Shown: in pieces, positions 29,535 to 41,224 of the stretch
Layout of the letters: every line of letters starts with the position of its first letter
Numbering within the stretch: the stretch's first letter is position 1
NCBI GenBank assembly: GCA_009823395.1
Contig: CM020513.1
Location: forward strand, 19,346,501-19,410,500
Source: Thamnaconus septentrionalis
Taxonomy: Eukaryota > Chordata > Actinopteri > Tetraodontiformes > Monacanthidae
Direction of reading: 5' to 3'
Length of the DNA: 64,000 nt
The notes under the pieces: model-generated
Database searches by the model: none
Told to the model about the DNA's origin: nothing
The model's input: only the letters and a program-made list of their open reading frames with translations
Position numbers and translations under genes: made by a program

Positions 29535-32500
29535 TAGTGAATGCATTCCATGCACTCTTATTACTGGTTTCAAAAGGTCTAAAACGCAAACGTTGTCTAG
29601 TTTAAGTCACTTTAAATGTTCTAAGGATGCATTGTTTCAATCGTCATGATTTCCATAGATATGCAAATCCATTTCTATTCCTGTGAATTCATACGCACAC
29701 ACATCCCTGTTTACCTATGAACCGCTGGGATTTTGCATGGAAGCAACCAAAATGTGACTGTTGCGCACAGGTCACGTGATGCCGGCACTGACCACAAGTG
29801 TTTGAATGTCAAATGTGGCACTTTTGATCAGAAGACCAACAAAATGGAAAAAAAACTATGTACATTATTATTATTTCATCTTTAAACTTTTCTCATTTTG
29901 ACTGTGACTTTGTTTTGCTATGTTTGTTTAATTTCACAACTTTTTTTATATCCTTTATTTACCTTTGGATGTGCTTATTATAAAGTTTAAACTATATATT
30001 TTTAGTTGCGGTGAAAGTGGGAATGCACAGGCAGAACTTCAGTTAGACTACCGATGAACATTTTAATTTACAAATGTGTTAACGTGTTTTTGCATTCATT
30101 CCACATCCTTCCTGAGTCGCCAGTCTTAACATTAGCGAGACTGTGCAACACCATTGTCAGTCCTATTCCTTCTTTGTTGCTGTTAATTTATCGTTTAATT
30201 TTTACCGAAACTTAATTTCCTGTGTTTTACTTTGTACCTACCATTATCCTAATGGATACTGAGAACCTGTAGCTATACAGTAGATTGCATTCACCTTCAT
30301 TTCACCTTAACACTCAGTTGTACTTTGACTAAGTTTTTCTTATTAGAAAGTCAGTACCCTGAAATCTAGTGTACAATACGAGGGGGACAAAATGTACCTG
30401 TACAAAGTTGTTTTTTTCCTTTCGAAGAATGTAAATTGTGTTTATGCACTAGAGTGGAAAAGGCTCTTCATTAAACAGCACTTGCAGCTTCATTTATCAT
30501 GTGACTCAGTGATAACTTAAGTCATACTTGCAGCTAAAGGAAATACACATAAAACGCCCTCCATGGCATTGAAAGTTTCTGGTAGCTGCCGTAGCATATT
30601 CATGTTTGCCGTTGCTTCACTTCTCTGCTTTGCACAAGTAAATAAAATAAAATTGAAATATAGATGAACAATGCGAATTGTTGTTCTTTTATTGTAGTAT
30701 TTGTTGGGTATAATTTTGTAAAAGCAAGATAATGGAATAAAATAAGGCAGTAGGTCTGTCGGATTAGTTAAACTGAACAATGAATCACATACTTTAAAAA
30801 AAAATAAGAATAGAATATACATTTTCTACTTTCTGTATGTTTTATGAGATCAAAAACATTTCTAATAATATTTTAATAAGTAATACAATATGTACCTGAA
30901 TTAAATTCTAAGAAATAAAGCCAAACCCCCTTTGGCAATGTCACAGGCCAGTCAAACATTCCTGTGGGCTGAGGCAACAGACATTTTAAACATGATCTTG
31001 TTTGATAGTTGTTTTTGGGGTTGGGCACAGACACTAATGTTAGGAAAAGGAAGAACAGACGACAATTCTAAAACCAACAGAGTAAATGAGCTCTTGTCAT
31101 CCCAGCGCTTCTCTCTCTCATCTCGCCATGTAGGATTTTTCGGTCAACTGATCTCCCCGCCATGTTCTATGATTCGGTCAATGAATGTAAAGCGTTACTG
31201 ATAGTCATTGGAGCGCTGCTTTTGACTGACGTATCCGTAGACCGTTGATCGTCATGGGTCAAAAGGGACCACTTGAGCACAAATGACCATTTGCAACAAC
31301 TGAAGATGTAGCACTGTGTGTCACATGATCAGAGTTCTCTTGTGCATGAGAATTAGAGGGAGAGAGCTGGTGAAGAATAGAAAAATATAACTTATTTTGG
31401 TTTGTTGAAAAAAAAATGGAGATTTGCCAAAGAAATTATCACCATTGTAATCGCACTTGTTACACGCTATCTTCACAACCCATATGCTGAGTAAGTCCTT
31501 TGATGCACGAGATGATTGTGAAAAATGAGGAAATAAACGTACCAGTGTCTAGTTGCGTGACTGAAGCGTCAGTAAAAATAGAATGTGAAACCTAGAACCT
31601 ACCCACATCTATGTGCCATTGAGAAGATGGTTTACTGTGACAGTAAATAAAACTTCAACAAAAAAAACATTTATAAAAGCAGCCAAGATAAATGATCAAA
31701 TTGAGGTTTGTCTTGATTGAATTTATGAGCACAATTGTAGTTTCTCCCAGAGCAACAAATGGAATTCACACACACAAAAAAAAAGTCAGGGTCTTGTTTA
31801 CACATTCTATCTTCCTTAGTCGTTTTTTTTTAAATAAATATTACGTAGGATAGTTGTGTCATTGTGCTGCACAGTACTGCACTGTTTCATGTTTGTTGAT
31901 GTGCTTTCTCTCTGCTCGGTTTCTTCCAACCCAACCCCTCCCCACTCACCACCTCTCTGCCATGGTTTTATTTGTTTCCTTCAACTCAGGGGCAAAACTG
32001 CTGCTCAGGACATTACATCTTTGGAAAAACAAACATCAAGACCAAAAACAACACATAAGTGACTTTCTTAAATCTATGAACGTTTTCATTTCTCCATCAC
32101 ATTTGTTGAGACTTTAGTTGCTTTCGCTTTTTGACTTACTTTCACTCTGTGCGAGATATGAGCCTCATTGGTTGACTACAATCTTCTTTTGTCTGTACAG
32201 TTGGAACCCCAATTTCTTAGATGTCCTTTTTTGTTTTTGTTTTTACATCATTTTAACAGCAGTGTGTCAGTGTTGCGGTTGCATGTAAGCAGCCAGAAAG
32301 ATGCAAAAAATTATATATTTTGTCGATTCACAAACTCCTGTTTAGCCAACGTGTCATTTCAAGAGAAGCTCACTCTTCAAAAGACTAAACACATCCTCTG
32401 CCACATTGGCTTACTCTTACCGGGAAGAAAATAACGAAACATTCTAAACAAGCTGAAAGTGTCAAATTTCTAAGACACGACAGACACCTACTCCAAAACA

Positions 32501-32693
32501 TGACGTTAGCGCTTTTTTAAGCATTGTGTAATACTGCTCTCTGGCGTCGAACATAGAGCTACGCTGGAGCCTTCTGGAAACTGCTAATCTTTATGGCAGT
32601 TAACAACCAGCATTAAGGCGCATTACCGCCACCTACTGCGTTGGAGTGTGAACCAGAGTTTCCTATCCCCCAAATGTAACGTATAAGTAAGTG

Positions 32694-32818
32694 TACGGAG
32701 CCCCTGAGTGGCCATTCGAGAAAAAATAAAAAAAAATAAAACAATTGCTAGTTCGTGGCCACGAATTAGCAATTGTTCTATTTTTTTTTTCCTCAAATGG
32801 CCACTCAGGGGCTCCGTA
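32694..32818. repeat. 125-bp near-perfect palindrome (hairpin MITE-like)
   Basis: Arms TACGGAGCCCCTGAGTGGCC and GGCCACTCAGGGGCTCCGTA are exact reverse complements. The complementarity continues through A/T runs and CAATTGCTA to a perfect centre at TTCGTGGCCACGAA. There is essentially no loop. The similar flanks TAAGTAAGTG and TAAGTGAGTG may be a target-site duplication. Confidence 0.85.
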
Positions 32819-33275
32819 TAAGTGAGTGAGTAAGTTATAGAAACACACAAACAAATAAATCTATTTTAAATGGATCGAACTCTGAATCTAGATCTCATCT
32901 AACTAAAGTAGATTTTACAGCGCAGGTATTTCACTCTTTGCGATCCAGAATGCAATTCAGAAGGACCTGTTCCACTAATTGCTCTGTTGCACAGCTGTCG
33001 CACACACCTGAGTGTTGCTTCTTAATCAACTGCAGTGTCTAATTTAGCACTGGTTTGTGTGTCCTATACTATCATCCTTGTCAGTATGGTCTCATCGTTT
33101 GCACAGTTTTCAATCGGTGTCAAGGTGCTCACTTCTGAACATTTCTAACAAATATGTTCTCTCCGCACCTAAAAACCCCCCCGATAAAATCACTTTTTGC
33201 CTCTTTAACAACTACAAGGATTAAAGCCTCTTTACTGACAACTTTATAAGTGGATGTATGCTTCAAATGTACACA

Positions 33276-33365
33276 TACATTCCAATGCATTACATTACAA
33301 TGCATTACATTGTAATGTAATGTACATAATGTACATTACAATACATTACATTACAATACATGACA
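33276..33365. repeat. ACATTACA-type simple repeat with inverted units
   Basis: Repeated CATTACATTACAATG-like units, some inverted (TTGTAATGTAATGTACAT), in AT-rich DNA upstream of the CALHM-like array. Confidence 0.75.
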
Positions 33366-33689
33366 ATGTTTGATATATATAAACAAATATTTTCACTGCA
33401 ATTATAAAGTAAGAAAAATATGTGCTTGTTCTCACTTTGCTATGACAATGACCCAATCCTACAGGTAGGTTAGATCAGCATGACGGCATGTCCATTGTCA
33501 TTGTGAGCATAGATGTCAGACAACGAGCTGACAACCTATACAAAAGCATAATGACAATGATAAAAAAGACACATATGTTCTAAATGATGTACTAACCAGG
33601 CAATAAGCCTGAAATTGATATATAACACTTGCAAAAGTATCACATTTACAGTGCGAACCAAGTATCTATAGTTTGGTACTTTAAAACAG

Positions 33690-33735
33690 CGTTTCTCAAG
33701 AGGTGGGTTACGACCCAAAAGTGGGTCACAGAGCT
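33690..33735. repeat. hAT-type terminal fragment
   Basis: CGTTTCTCAAGAGGTGGGTT followed by ACGACCCAAAAGTGGGTC resembles the end of common vertebrate hAT elements. Only one end is seen, about 120 bp before the first CALHM-like start codon. Confidence 0.4.
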
Positions 33736-33858
33736 GCTCCTTTTCGGTCGGCTGACAGCAACCGGTTGTGGACTTTTCTGTCAGTGAGTGTTGACAACGG
33801 AGGAGCTGAGAACTATACCTTATCCTTAGTGTGAGGCAGCTTCAGTCAACGCTGCAAC

Positions 33859-34861
33859 ATGCACTTGAGAAACCATTTACGCATAAGGTCCCCCTTGCCA
33901 GACAAAGTCTCTCAGACTGTTACTCGTCAGCTTGTACTTGTCATGGTGCTTCTGTGTTACCACCTCTGGTTCCAGATTGACTTCGCTTGCCCGTGCAGCC
34001 CGGAGCGGAATTACATCCACTGCTACTGCTACATGGTGCTGCCATGTCTCTTTGTCACCAGCATCATGGTGTGGACTGACGGTCGAACTGGAAGGATCTT
34101 CAGGTACAGCTGCTACCACTCGTCGCTCAAACAACGGCGGTGCCATGTGAAATTCGCCTGCGAGGTCGTTACGAGCGTTCTCCAAGCTGCGTCGTCTGGG
34201 TTCCTCTGGTGTGGGTCAGTTTTGTTAGCTGGAAACTGGTATTTGTGCTGTGGAAGCCCCAAGGCTGAACGACTGATCCCTCTGTGCTGCAAGAACGTCA
34301 GTGAGATTGGAACGGCTGAATGGGAGGAAAAAATAAAGCTAAAGAATCAGTCGATGGTGAGTGAGATGTCTCCTGCCTCGGGATCTTCTAGATAAAGTCA
34401 ACAGCTGAGTAGGCAGCTCATTGTTTTTGTGTTCATTGTATAATTGATTGTGTTCTGTTTGGCAGATCATTGGATTAATCTGCATCCTATTGACCACCAC
34501 ATGTTTGTTTGTTTTGGCGCTGCCATGGAACAGATGGTGCCTGAGGAGGAACTACTTTCAAGTGCTGTTGGAGGATGCGATTCTGGAGCAGACTGAAAAT
34601 ATTCTGACAAGTGAGACGGGGAAAGCTGCTGCTGACACTGTGACTGAATCTCTGCTCACGTATTTGATGCCAAAGACCAAACTACCTTCAAAATTGACAA
34701 ATGTCCCGGTGAAGGCAGAAAAAAACGAGATCAAGGAAGAAATATTTCTAAATCTGAATGTAAATTGGAAGAGAGTTGCCTACATAGCTGGTAGTATTAT
34801 TGAGACTATTCCAAACAATCCAGCTCATGATAACAATAACAGCCGTGTACACAGACCCTAG
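33859..34861 (+). CDS. CALHM-like channel protein, copy A
   Basis: Two coding exons, 33859-34356 and 34466-34861, joined in phase 0, encode 297 aa. I assign it to the calcium homeostasis modulator (CALHM/FAM26) family of four-helix large-pore channels. TM1 (about 25-43) runs into the family's FxCPC motif, here FACPCSPERN. TM2 is YMVLPCLFVTSIMVW and TM3 ends SGFLWCGSVL. The extracellular loop after TM3 is Cys-rich (WYLCCG, then PLCCK). TM4 starts at IIGLICILL, exactly at the exon junction. The tail RRNYFQVLLEDAILEQTENI aligns in pattern with the CALHM C-terminal helix. Nearest relative in the window is copy C. The last 15 or so residues diverge just before a telomere-like repeat. Family call strong, subfamily unknown, ion or ATP conduction inferred only. 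Confidence 0.82.
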
Positions 34862-34898
34862 GATCAAATGGGAACTGCCCATTGGTCCTGACCACCCA

Positions 34899-34983
34899 TT
34901 ACGGTTAGGGTTAGGGTTAGAGTTAGGGTTAGGACTAGGGTTAGAGTTAGGGTTAGGACTAGGGTTACGGTTACGGTTAGGGG
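34899..34983 (+). repeat. Interstitial telomere-like (TTAGGG) array
   Basis: TTAGGG units interspersed with variants TTAGAG, TTAGGACTAGGG and TTACGG, showing a longer period of about 30 bp (TTAGAGTTAGGGTTAGGACTAGGG occurs twice in overlapping form). It begins 38 bp after the stop of copy A. Confidence 0.9.
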
Positions 34984-35900
34984 AAGTCGGAACAATGGAC
35001 AATTTGTAGGACTAATGGGAGGTCTGACCAATGCCATGCTCCCGAATCAAACAGTGAAATTCATTTGGGACATTACTTTTTCATTCTCCATTGGAATTAG
35101 TTATTTAATGCATTGAGATGCATGCAGATCTTGTTGATGTTGAGATGTGCAGAATGTGTTTTCAGCTGTAGTAAAAAATTGCAAAACCATAAAAACTAAC
35201 AAATGAGACAGCTTTCTTACCATTCTTTATTTAGAATTCTACACATAAAAACAAACAAACATTACATTAAAAATCAAGCACAACATGGCCACTGAGCAAT
35301 AATAAGGTATTGTCAAATATTCTTTCACAAAAAATTAAATACATTTGGGTACCGTACATCCCATACATGATAGTATCCCTTAATGAAACTTGGAAAAAAT
35401 ATACATTTTGATTTCCAAAGGCCAAACAAAACAGGTTTTTAAATAATAAATAATTTTCTTTATCTTTCTGTCCATCCAAAGTGAGACATAGCAGGGCCTT
35501 GCAACACCAAAAAGAGTCAATCATTTGAGGAAGTCTCGCTGTTATCTTTTCCATCAAATAAACTTTCTTAGTCTCTCACCCTCAATGGATTGGGGGCAGA
35601 AGCTGGAGCCATTTTCCTCGCTAGATGTAAGAGAAGATTTAGTTTGAAAAATCCCTGCCTGTTTCATTGGTGGTAATATTAAATATTAAAATTTTATTTT
35701 AATATTTTCCCTTCAAATGTAAAATGTACTATTTTCTTATTGTATTTACTATTTTAGTTCTCAGAACTGCCTTAAAAAAAAAAAGTAACATTATCACTTC
35801 AAAATGCAGTTTGTCTAAAAATATGTCTGATCTGTGCGCTGTTGTGGTGAACTGAAAACATGCTGACTTATCAAAAACAATTTCTCTCTCTCCCTGCATG
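34984..35900. other. Spacer between copies A and B
   Basis: AT-rich, no coding sequence recognised. Confidence 0.5.
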
Positions 35901-35929
35901 CTGTCCTGAGTGGCTGCCCTAAAATGTAG

Positions 35930-36031
35930 AACATTCCTCCACTGTTTAAAGGGACGACTCACTTCCGGATCACATCAGATGAATGCTGAATCTATCCTGC
36001 ACTGCTTTGGATGGTCGACTAAAGTGGCAAC
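35930..36031 (+). promoter_or_regulatory. Duplicated 5' flank of copy B
   Basis: The 100 bp before the ATG shares CATTCCTCCACTGTTT, AGGGACGACTCACT, GATGAATGCTGAAT and CTGCTTTGGATGGT with the flank of copy D (about 42865-42957). So the duplicated unit, or later homogenisation, includes the presumptive promoter and 5'UTR. No TATA box is evident. Confidence 0.5.
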
Positions 36032-36930
36032 ATGCCGTTCAACAGCTACTTTTATATTTATGGATACCTTCCAAGTGCGGACTATCTGACAAAAAGCATC
36101 AGCCGTCAGATTATTCTTATTCTGGTGCTTCTGTGTTACCACCTTTGGTTTCAGATTGGCTTTGTGTGTCCGTGCTCCACGGAACAGAATTTAATTCACT
36201 GTTACAGCTACATGGTGCTTCCTTGCGTCATCCTAACCAGCATCATCTTGTGGAACGATGCGAGGATCGGACGAATATTCAGATACGGCTGCTACCACTC
36301 GTCCAACAAGAAGAGACAATGCAGAGGAACGTTTTGCTTTGAGTTTATGGCGTACGTCCTTCAGGCCGCAACGTCTGGATTTCTCTGGTGTGGCTCAGTT
36401 CTCGTTGATGGAGACTGGTACGTCTGCTGTGGGAGTGAAGATGCAGGTGAAATCAGGCTCCTGTCGTGTATGACCGACGGTGAGATGAGACTGGCAGAGA
36501 TGAACAGGAAAATTACCCTGAAGAATCGCTCCATGGTGAGTCAAAACTCTCTAAATCGTCAACTCTTTTTAAATGAAACATTTCTTCAAATCGTCAACTC
36601 TTTTTAAATGAAACATTTCTTTAATTGACTGTTTTTTGGCAGATTATCGGCCTGATCTGCATCATGCTGACGGCCGCCTGCTCACTGGTTCTGATGCTGC
36701 CGTGGGGCAAATGGTTCATGAAGAGGAATTACTTTCGAGCAATGTTCGAGGAGACCATTCTGGAGCAGACGGAGAGCATTCTGTTGATCGAGATGGGAAA
36801 AGCCGCTGCAGACGCTGTTAAAAAATCACTGCTGTCGCTGTCCTCTGCTTCAAACACGACAGCACCTTCTGACATTAAACAGAGTCCTGGAAAAGAAGAA
36901 AAACACAGGAAAAGGAAGAGATACTTTTAA
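36032..36930 (+). CDS. CALHM-like channel protein, copy B (C-terminal frameshift)
   Basis: Exons 36032-36535 and 36643-36930, phase 0 junction, 263 aa as read. Same four-helix CALHM plan as copy A: FVCPCSTEQN after TM1, SGFLWCGSVLVDGDWYVCCG around TM3 and the extracellular loop, IIGLICIMLTAACSLVLMLP as TM4. Compared with copy D, an A run at 36899-36903 has five A instead of six. The frame therefore shifts and ends in a short basic tail (HRKRKRYF) instead of the acidic and hydrophobic C-terminal segment. The sequence homologous to D's tail continues out of frame to about 37020. All four helices are intact, so the channel core could still form. The intron also carries a 36-bp or so tandem duplication absent from D. 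Confidence 0.78.
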
Positions 36931-37029
36931 ATATAAATGTGGACTGGGATCAAGTTGCCTCTCTTGCTAATGAGCTTCTTGACAGTATTCCAAACAATAA
37001 AGCAGGTAATCGTAGCGTTGTAACAGTTT

Positions 37030-38590
37030 AACAGCATATTTACTAAATGTTGTAGAAACACCTTATTGACTTGAATATTATAAGACCTTACCATTGAATG
37101 AAGTATTGTAACTGTTGGAAAACAGTAAAAACCATGAATTTACATGTAGGTTATGATAACCCGCTTCTTTCTTCTACGCTGCTAAATATTTCTCAGATCT
37201 TCATCTGTCTTTGGACTCTCTCCAGAACCACATCCTTATGTATGTATCAAAGCTGTCTGCTTGTCCTTTGTCCATGATGCAAATACCATTCATGCATTAA
37301 AGAAGAAAAACTTGGACCCTTCAGTTCTTTCCAGTTTTAGACCCATTGCATACCTCTGAAAGTGAGCTGTTTGAAACCAACTGTAATTATTCAAGCCCAG
37401 TTACGACACTGAAACTACCCTTCAAAGGTGTTTCATAACCAACTCTAACTCTCACTTCAGGAAATGATACTGCTTTATTGCTTTTCACATTCACACCAAT
37501 GGTTGCGTGAAAAGGTGAGTCTTTCTGTTGCCCTCTGCCTGTTGTCCCTTTCTACTCCTCTCTCTTTTGTTTCCTCACATGAAAAGTGCAGATTGGCTGC
37601 CAGCTGAGGGCTAACCGCCATTACCATGTGACGTCGAGTGGAACGGCTCATTGGCCTTCCTGTAATACTTGGAGTTTGTAGATTTATTTAAAAGTGGGGG
37701 AGGAGTGACTGTAGGGGTTGTCCTGAACAAAGGAGATAAATCTGACAAAACAGGTATTAATCTTGTACCATCTCCAAAGTGCACCATTTGTATTTCATTC
37801 ACTAAATAACCAACTACTGTTGTCCCATTAGACTTGAGCTTAAAGGAATATAACTATGGACAATAAGAGTTTCTTATTAATGTATTTTGGAACCACTGTG
37901 TCAACCATTGTCCAAACCCATTGCGTACATCGCTGTGGTATTTTAAAAATATTTATCTCAAGAGCAACTCCTTCTGTCTGCGTCACAACACAACACAACA
38001 CATTATTATTTCACTTCTTGGGGATTTGGCCTGTGGAAAAAAAAAAATCACATGAATCCACTCATAATTTTGTTTTCACTATGTTAGTTTTTAAATTAAT
38101 AGTTCTCTGCATCTGCAAAAGCAAAGCACTATGACATCAAACCCCTATAAATTCATTCTATAATATGTATATATACAGATACAATATTTATACAGACAAG
38201 TCCCTTAATTCCAATTTTTGGTGGGCCGGACGTTGTTTGGCAGAAGTCAGAGCCGAAACAAAAAACGTTTTGCTCTCTGCTCCTTGTGTCGTCTTATTGT
38301 GTCTTTCATTTCATTGACTCTATCTACTCTGTCCAAACTAGCGCTCATTATGCTTTGTACGTCCTCTCGGCAGATTGTCCATCGGGATAGGCTCTTGCCT
38401 CCCAAAGCATGGACACTTACAGCCCATACACGGACACAGGCAGCCTTGAATTATTTCCTATTCTTTGTGTTTATATCCGTTTTGTGAATGCCTGGTTGTT
38501 GTATCTGTTTTTCACTCTGTCCTGTCTGCCACCCTGGCTCACTCTACTCCTTTCTCTCTTTCTCTGTATCTCCTCTATTTTTGTATTTCA
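37030..38590. other. Spacer between copies B and C
   Basis: No supported gene. Near 37190-37330 there are weak reverse-transcriptase-like words, too degraded to call. Confidence 0.4.
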
Positions 38591-38604
38591 CCCCAACTAC
38601 TCAT

Positions 38605-38790
38605 AGGCAGATGATGGCCCTCTGGAGTCTGGTTCTGCCCTAGGTTTCTTCCCACAGGGGAGTTTTTCCCAGCCACTGTCGCATCTTGCTTGCTCCGGGG
38701 GCCCAGTGGGTTCTCTCTGATTGTATAAAGCGCTTTGAGACGCCATTGGTTGTGATTTAGCGCTGTACAAATAAAAGTTTATTATTTATT
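38605..38790 (+). repeat. Retroposon 3' tail, fish LINE/SINE type
   Basis: TTCTGCCCTAGGTTTCTTCC, AGGGGAGTTTTTCCCAGCCA and the end TTGTGATTTAGCGCTGTACA followed by AATAAAAG are characteristic words of a very common fish retroposon tail. Only the 3' end is present, about 180 bp before the start of copy C. Confidence 0.65.
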
Positions 38791-38969
38791 TATTATTTCG
38801 CCGGTGGACATTTGTCCACCAGCGCTGACTTGGCACCTCCTCCAGCAGTGCAGGCTGACTTGTGAAGATGTGTTCAGGAGATATGCCTCAAAATTATTGT
38901 TGCAGTAGGAGGAAATTAATGCTGCACAGTTTTGCCTCAACATCAGGTAGTGTCACTGAGGAGAGCGAA

Positions 38970-39961
38970 ATGGCCCTGATCAACGATGTCATTTTCAGAT
39001 TCTTCTTGCCTAAATTGAAGTCTTTTACGCAGACTATCTCCAGTCAGCTTGTACTTGTCATGGTGCTACTGTGTTACCACCTCTGGTTCCAGATTGACTT
39101 TGCTTGCCCATGCACCCCGGAGCGGAATTACATCCACTGCTACTGCTACTTGGTGCTGCCGTGTCTCATCATCGCCAGCATCATGGTGTGGAATGACAAG
39201 CGAACCGGAAGAATCTTCAGATACAGCTGCTACCACTCGTCGCTCAAACAGCGGCGGTGCCATGTGAAATTCGCCTGCGAGGTCGTTACGAGCGTTCTCC
39301 AAGCTGCGTCGTCTGGGTTCCTCTGGTGTGGGTCAGTTTTTATATATGGAGACTGGTATTTGTGCTGTGGAAGTCCCCAGACCGAAGGACTGATCCCTTT
39401 GTGCTGTAAGGACAACAGTGAGATTGAGGAAGCTGAATGGGAGGAAAAACTGAAGCGGAAAAGCCAGTCCTTGGTGAGTACGGCGTATGGCTGACTTGAA
39501 TGTGTGTAGGGAAAAAATCAGTAGTTTCTCTCTGAGGATTGATTGCAACCTATTCTTTGAATTGGCAGATAATCGGACTCGGCTGCATTATGCTCACCAC
39601 CACCTCCTCACTTGTTTTGGGGCTACCCTGGGCCAGGTGGTGCAGGAAGAGGAACTACTTCAAGGTCAGGTTTGAGGAGACCATACTGGAGCAGACGGAG
39701 AGTATTCTGATGAGTGAGATGGGGAGAGCTGCTGCAGACGCCGTGACTATCTCGCTGATGTCTCTGTCTTCTTCCTCAAATGTGAAAGCACCTTCCTGCG
39801 CAAAAGACGCATCTGAAAGTGCAAAAGTGAAAACTGTGAACAAGGAAGAAAATGCACTTTTAAATGTGACTGCAAACTGGAAAAATGTTTCCTATATAGC
39901 TGGCAGTATTATTGAGAGTATTTCTGAAAGCAAAGCTAAAAAGGAGAGGGAGCAGCAGTGA
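38970..39961 (+). CDS. CALHM-like channel protein, copy C
   Basis: Exons 38970-39473 and 39569-39961, phase 0 junction, 298 aa. The ATG at 38970 is chosen because it places about 26 residues before TM1, as in copies A, B and D; in-frame ATGs also lie upstream at 38868 and 38883. CALHM features: FACPCTPERN after TM1, SGFLWCGSVF then WYLCCG around TM3, a second extracellular Cys pair PLCCKD, TM4 from IIGLGCIML and tail helix FEETILEQTESI. The C-terminus has the shared LLNVTANWKNVSYIAGSIIE segment. It is closest to copy A: a tract of about 110 bp around TM3 (39226-39336) differs from A at one base. Subfamily and permeant are unknown. Confidence 0.82.
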
Positions 39962-40094
39962 AACATATTGAACATGATAGATTGAATGACAGCAAAAATT
40001 GATGTTGGCTGCTAGTTGCAAATTGATCAGTTACAACAATGTAATTCATGTTTTATTTCTAGAATGATCCATTGATTTGTTAAGGTTTTTCAAA

Positions 40095-40100
40095 AATAAA
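40095..40100 (+). terminator. Candidate polyadenylation signal of copy C
   Basis: AATAAA 134 bp after the stop codon of copy C. Confidence 0.5.
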
Positions 40101-40444
40101 TCTTATTATCTCCTCCTCTCTCTGTATTTACTCAGGTAAAGAAAAAAAAATCAATCAATAAATATTTCAGTCACAACACCTTACAGTGTCCTTCACTGTT
40201 CTTACTTCTTTCTTTTATCAGTTGCAAAAATGCGGCTGTCTCTGCTGGTTTTCTCTCTCTCGGAGATAACAACATGTGATCACCTTGCTTTGCAACATTT
40301 TTCAAACCATGACAAGATTTTGTCTTTCACTTGACCATGAAATGTGTGTCATGTCAAAACATCTCATTTGCGCATCACTGCACGACACGCTGCGTTCTTG
40401 TGTCCTGGTACAATGTCACATAAGGTCTTGAAATCGGTTTCCTT

Positions 40445-40970
40445 TCCATTTCGATAACCTACTCAATCCAATCCAATCCACTTTATTTATAAAGCAGCAT
40501 TTGAATAAACACAAAGGTTACCGAAATGCTGCACATTAAAATAGACATAATAAAATATAGGATATACAACTAAACATAGTACAAAAGAGATAAAAATGTC
40601 TCTGCACACAAAGTCAACAGAGAAAAGAGAGAAGTTTGTGCTTGGTCCCCTCTGAGCTCCAGCCTGGTTTTGGGAACACTCAGGAGCAGCTGGTCAGCTG
40701 ACCTGAGAGATCGGCTGGGTGCGCAGCGGTGCAGAAGCTCAGAGGTAGACTGGGGCAAGACCATTTAGGGTTTGAAAAGCAAACAAAAGAATTTTTAAAT
40801 GAATTCTAAAATGAATTCTAAAACGGCAACCTATTGGCCAATAAGAAAATAGTATGTCTTGTTGCTGGATGCTCGTTGCTTCAAGATAAAACTTCATGCG
40901 TTTGGTACAGTAAATGAAGAACTTCTCTGGATGAACTGCCATAATATTAAGATAGACACGCAAACATGAC
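40445..40970 (-). mobile_element. Non-LTR retrotransposon 3' fragment
   Basis: On the minus strand, two frames joined by a frameshift near 40750 read FQTLNGLAPVYL then SELLHRCAPSRSLRSADQLL and VPKTRLELRGDQA. This is the conserved C-terminal end of reverse-transcriptase ORFs of fish LINEs (L2/Tx1-like). The 3' end carries TTTATAAATAAAGTGGATTGG-type tail sequence near 40465-40495. It is decayed. Confidence 0.75.
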
Positions 40971-41224
40971 CTCCTAAAAGATTGGGATCCAAGAGTTGCA
41001 GCTTGACAGTAGCTGTGGTTATCAAAACTTGAGCATGCCCCAATTTAGGGTGCATGATAAAGAAGTCATTACAGGACTATAGAAATAATTAGGACATGTT
41101 TTGTGTGATGTGTTATTTCACAGTCTAAATGATCTTTTTTCAGTCTTGTAGTCTAGTAGTGGAAAGATTGACATCACGAAAGTGAACTGGAGTATCACAT
41201 CAGAATCGAACATCGTGACACAGC

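Larger units (their letters stand above)
27647..32690. other. chka 3'UTR and spacer
   Basis: No protein gene recognised in 5 kb. It holds a T run at about 29127-29151, a (CA)n run at about 29503-29530 and AT-rich DNA with several AATAAA hexamers between 30640 and 30920. Confidence 0.5.

Noticed and set aside
38862..38969. N-terminal extension of CALHM-like copy C
   Set aside because: Open in frame with ATGs at 38868 and 38883, but copies A, B and D start about 24-26 residues before TM1, which fits the ATG at 38970.
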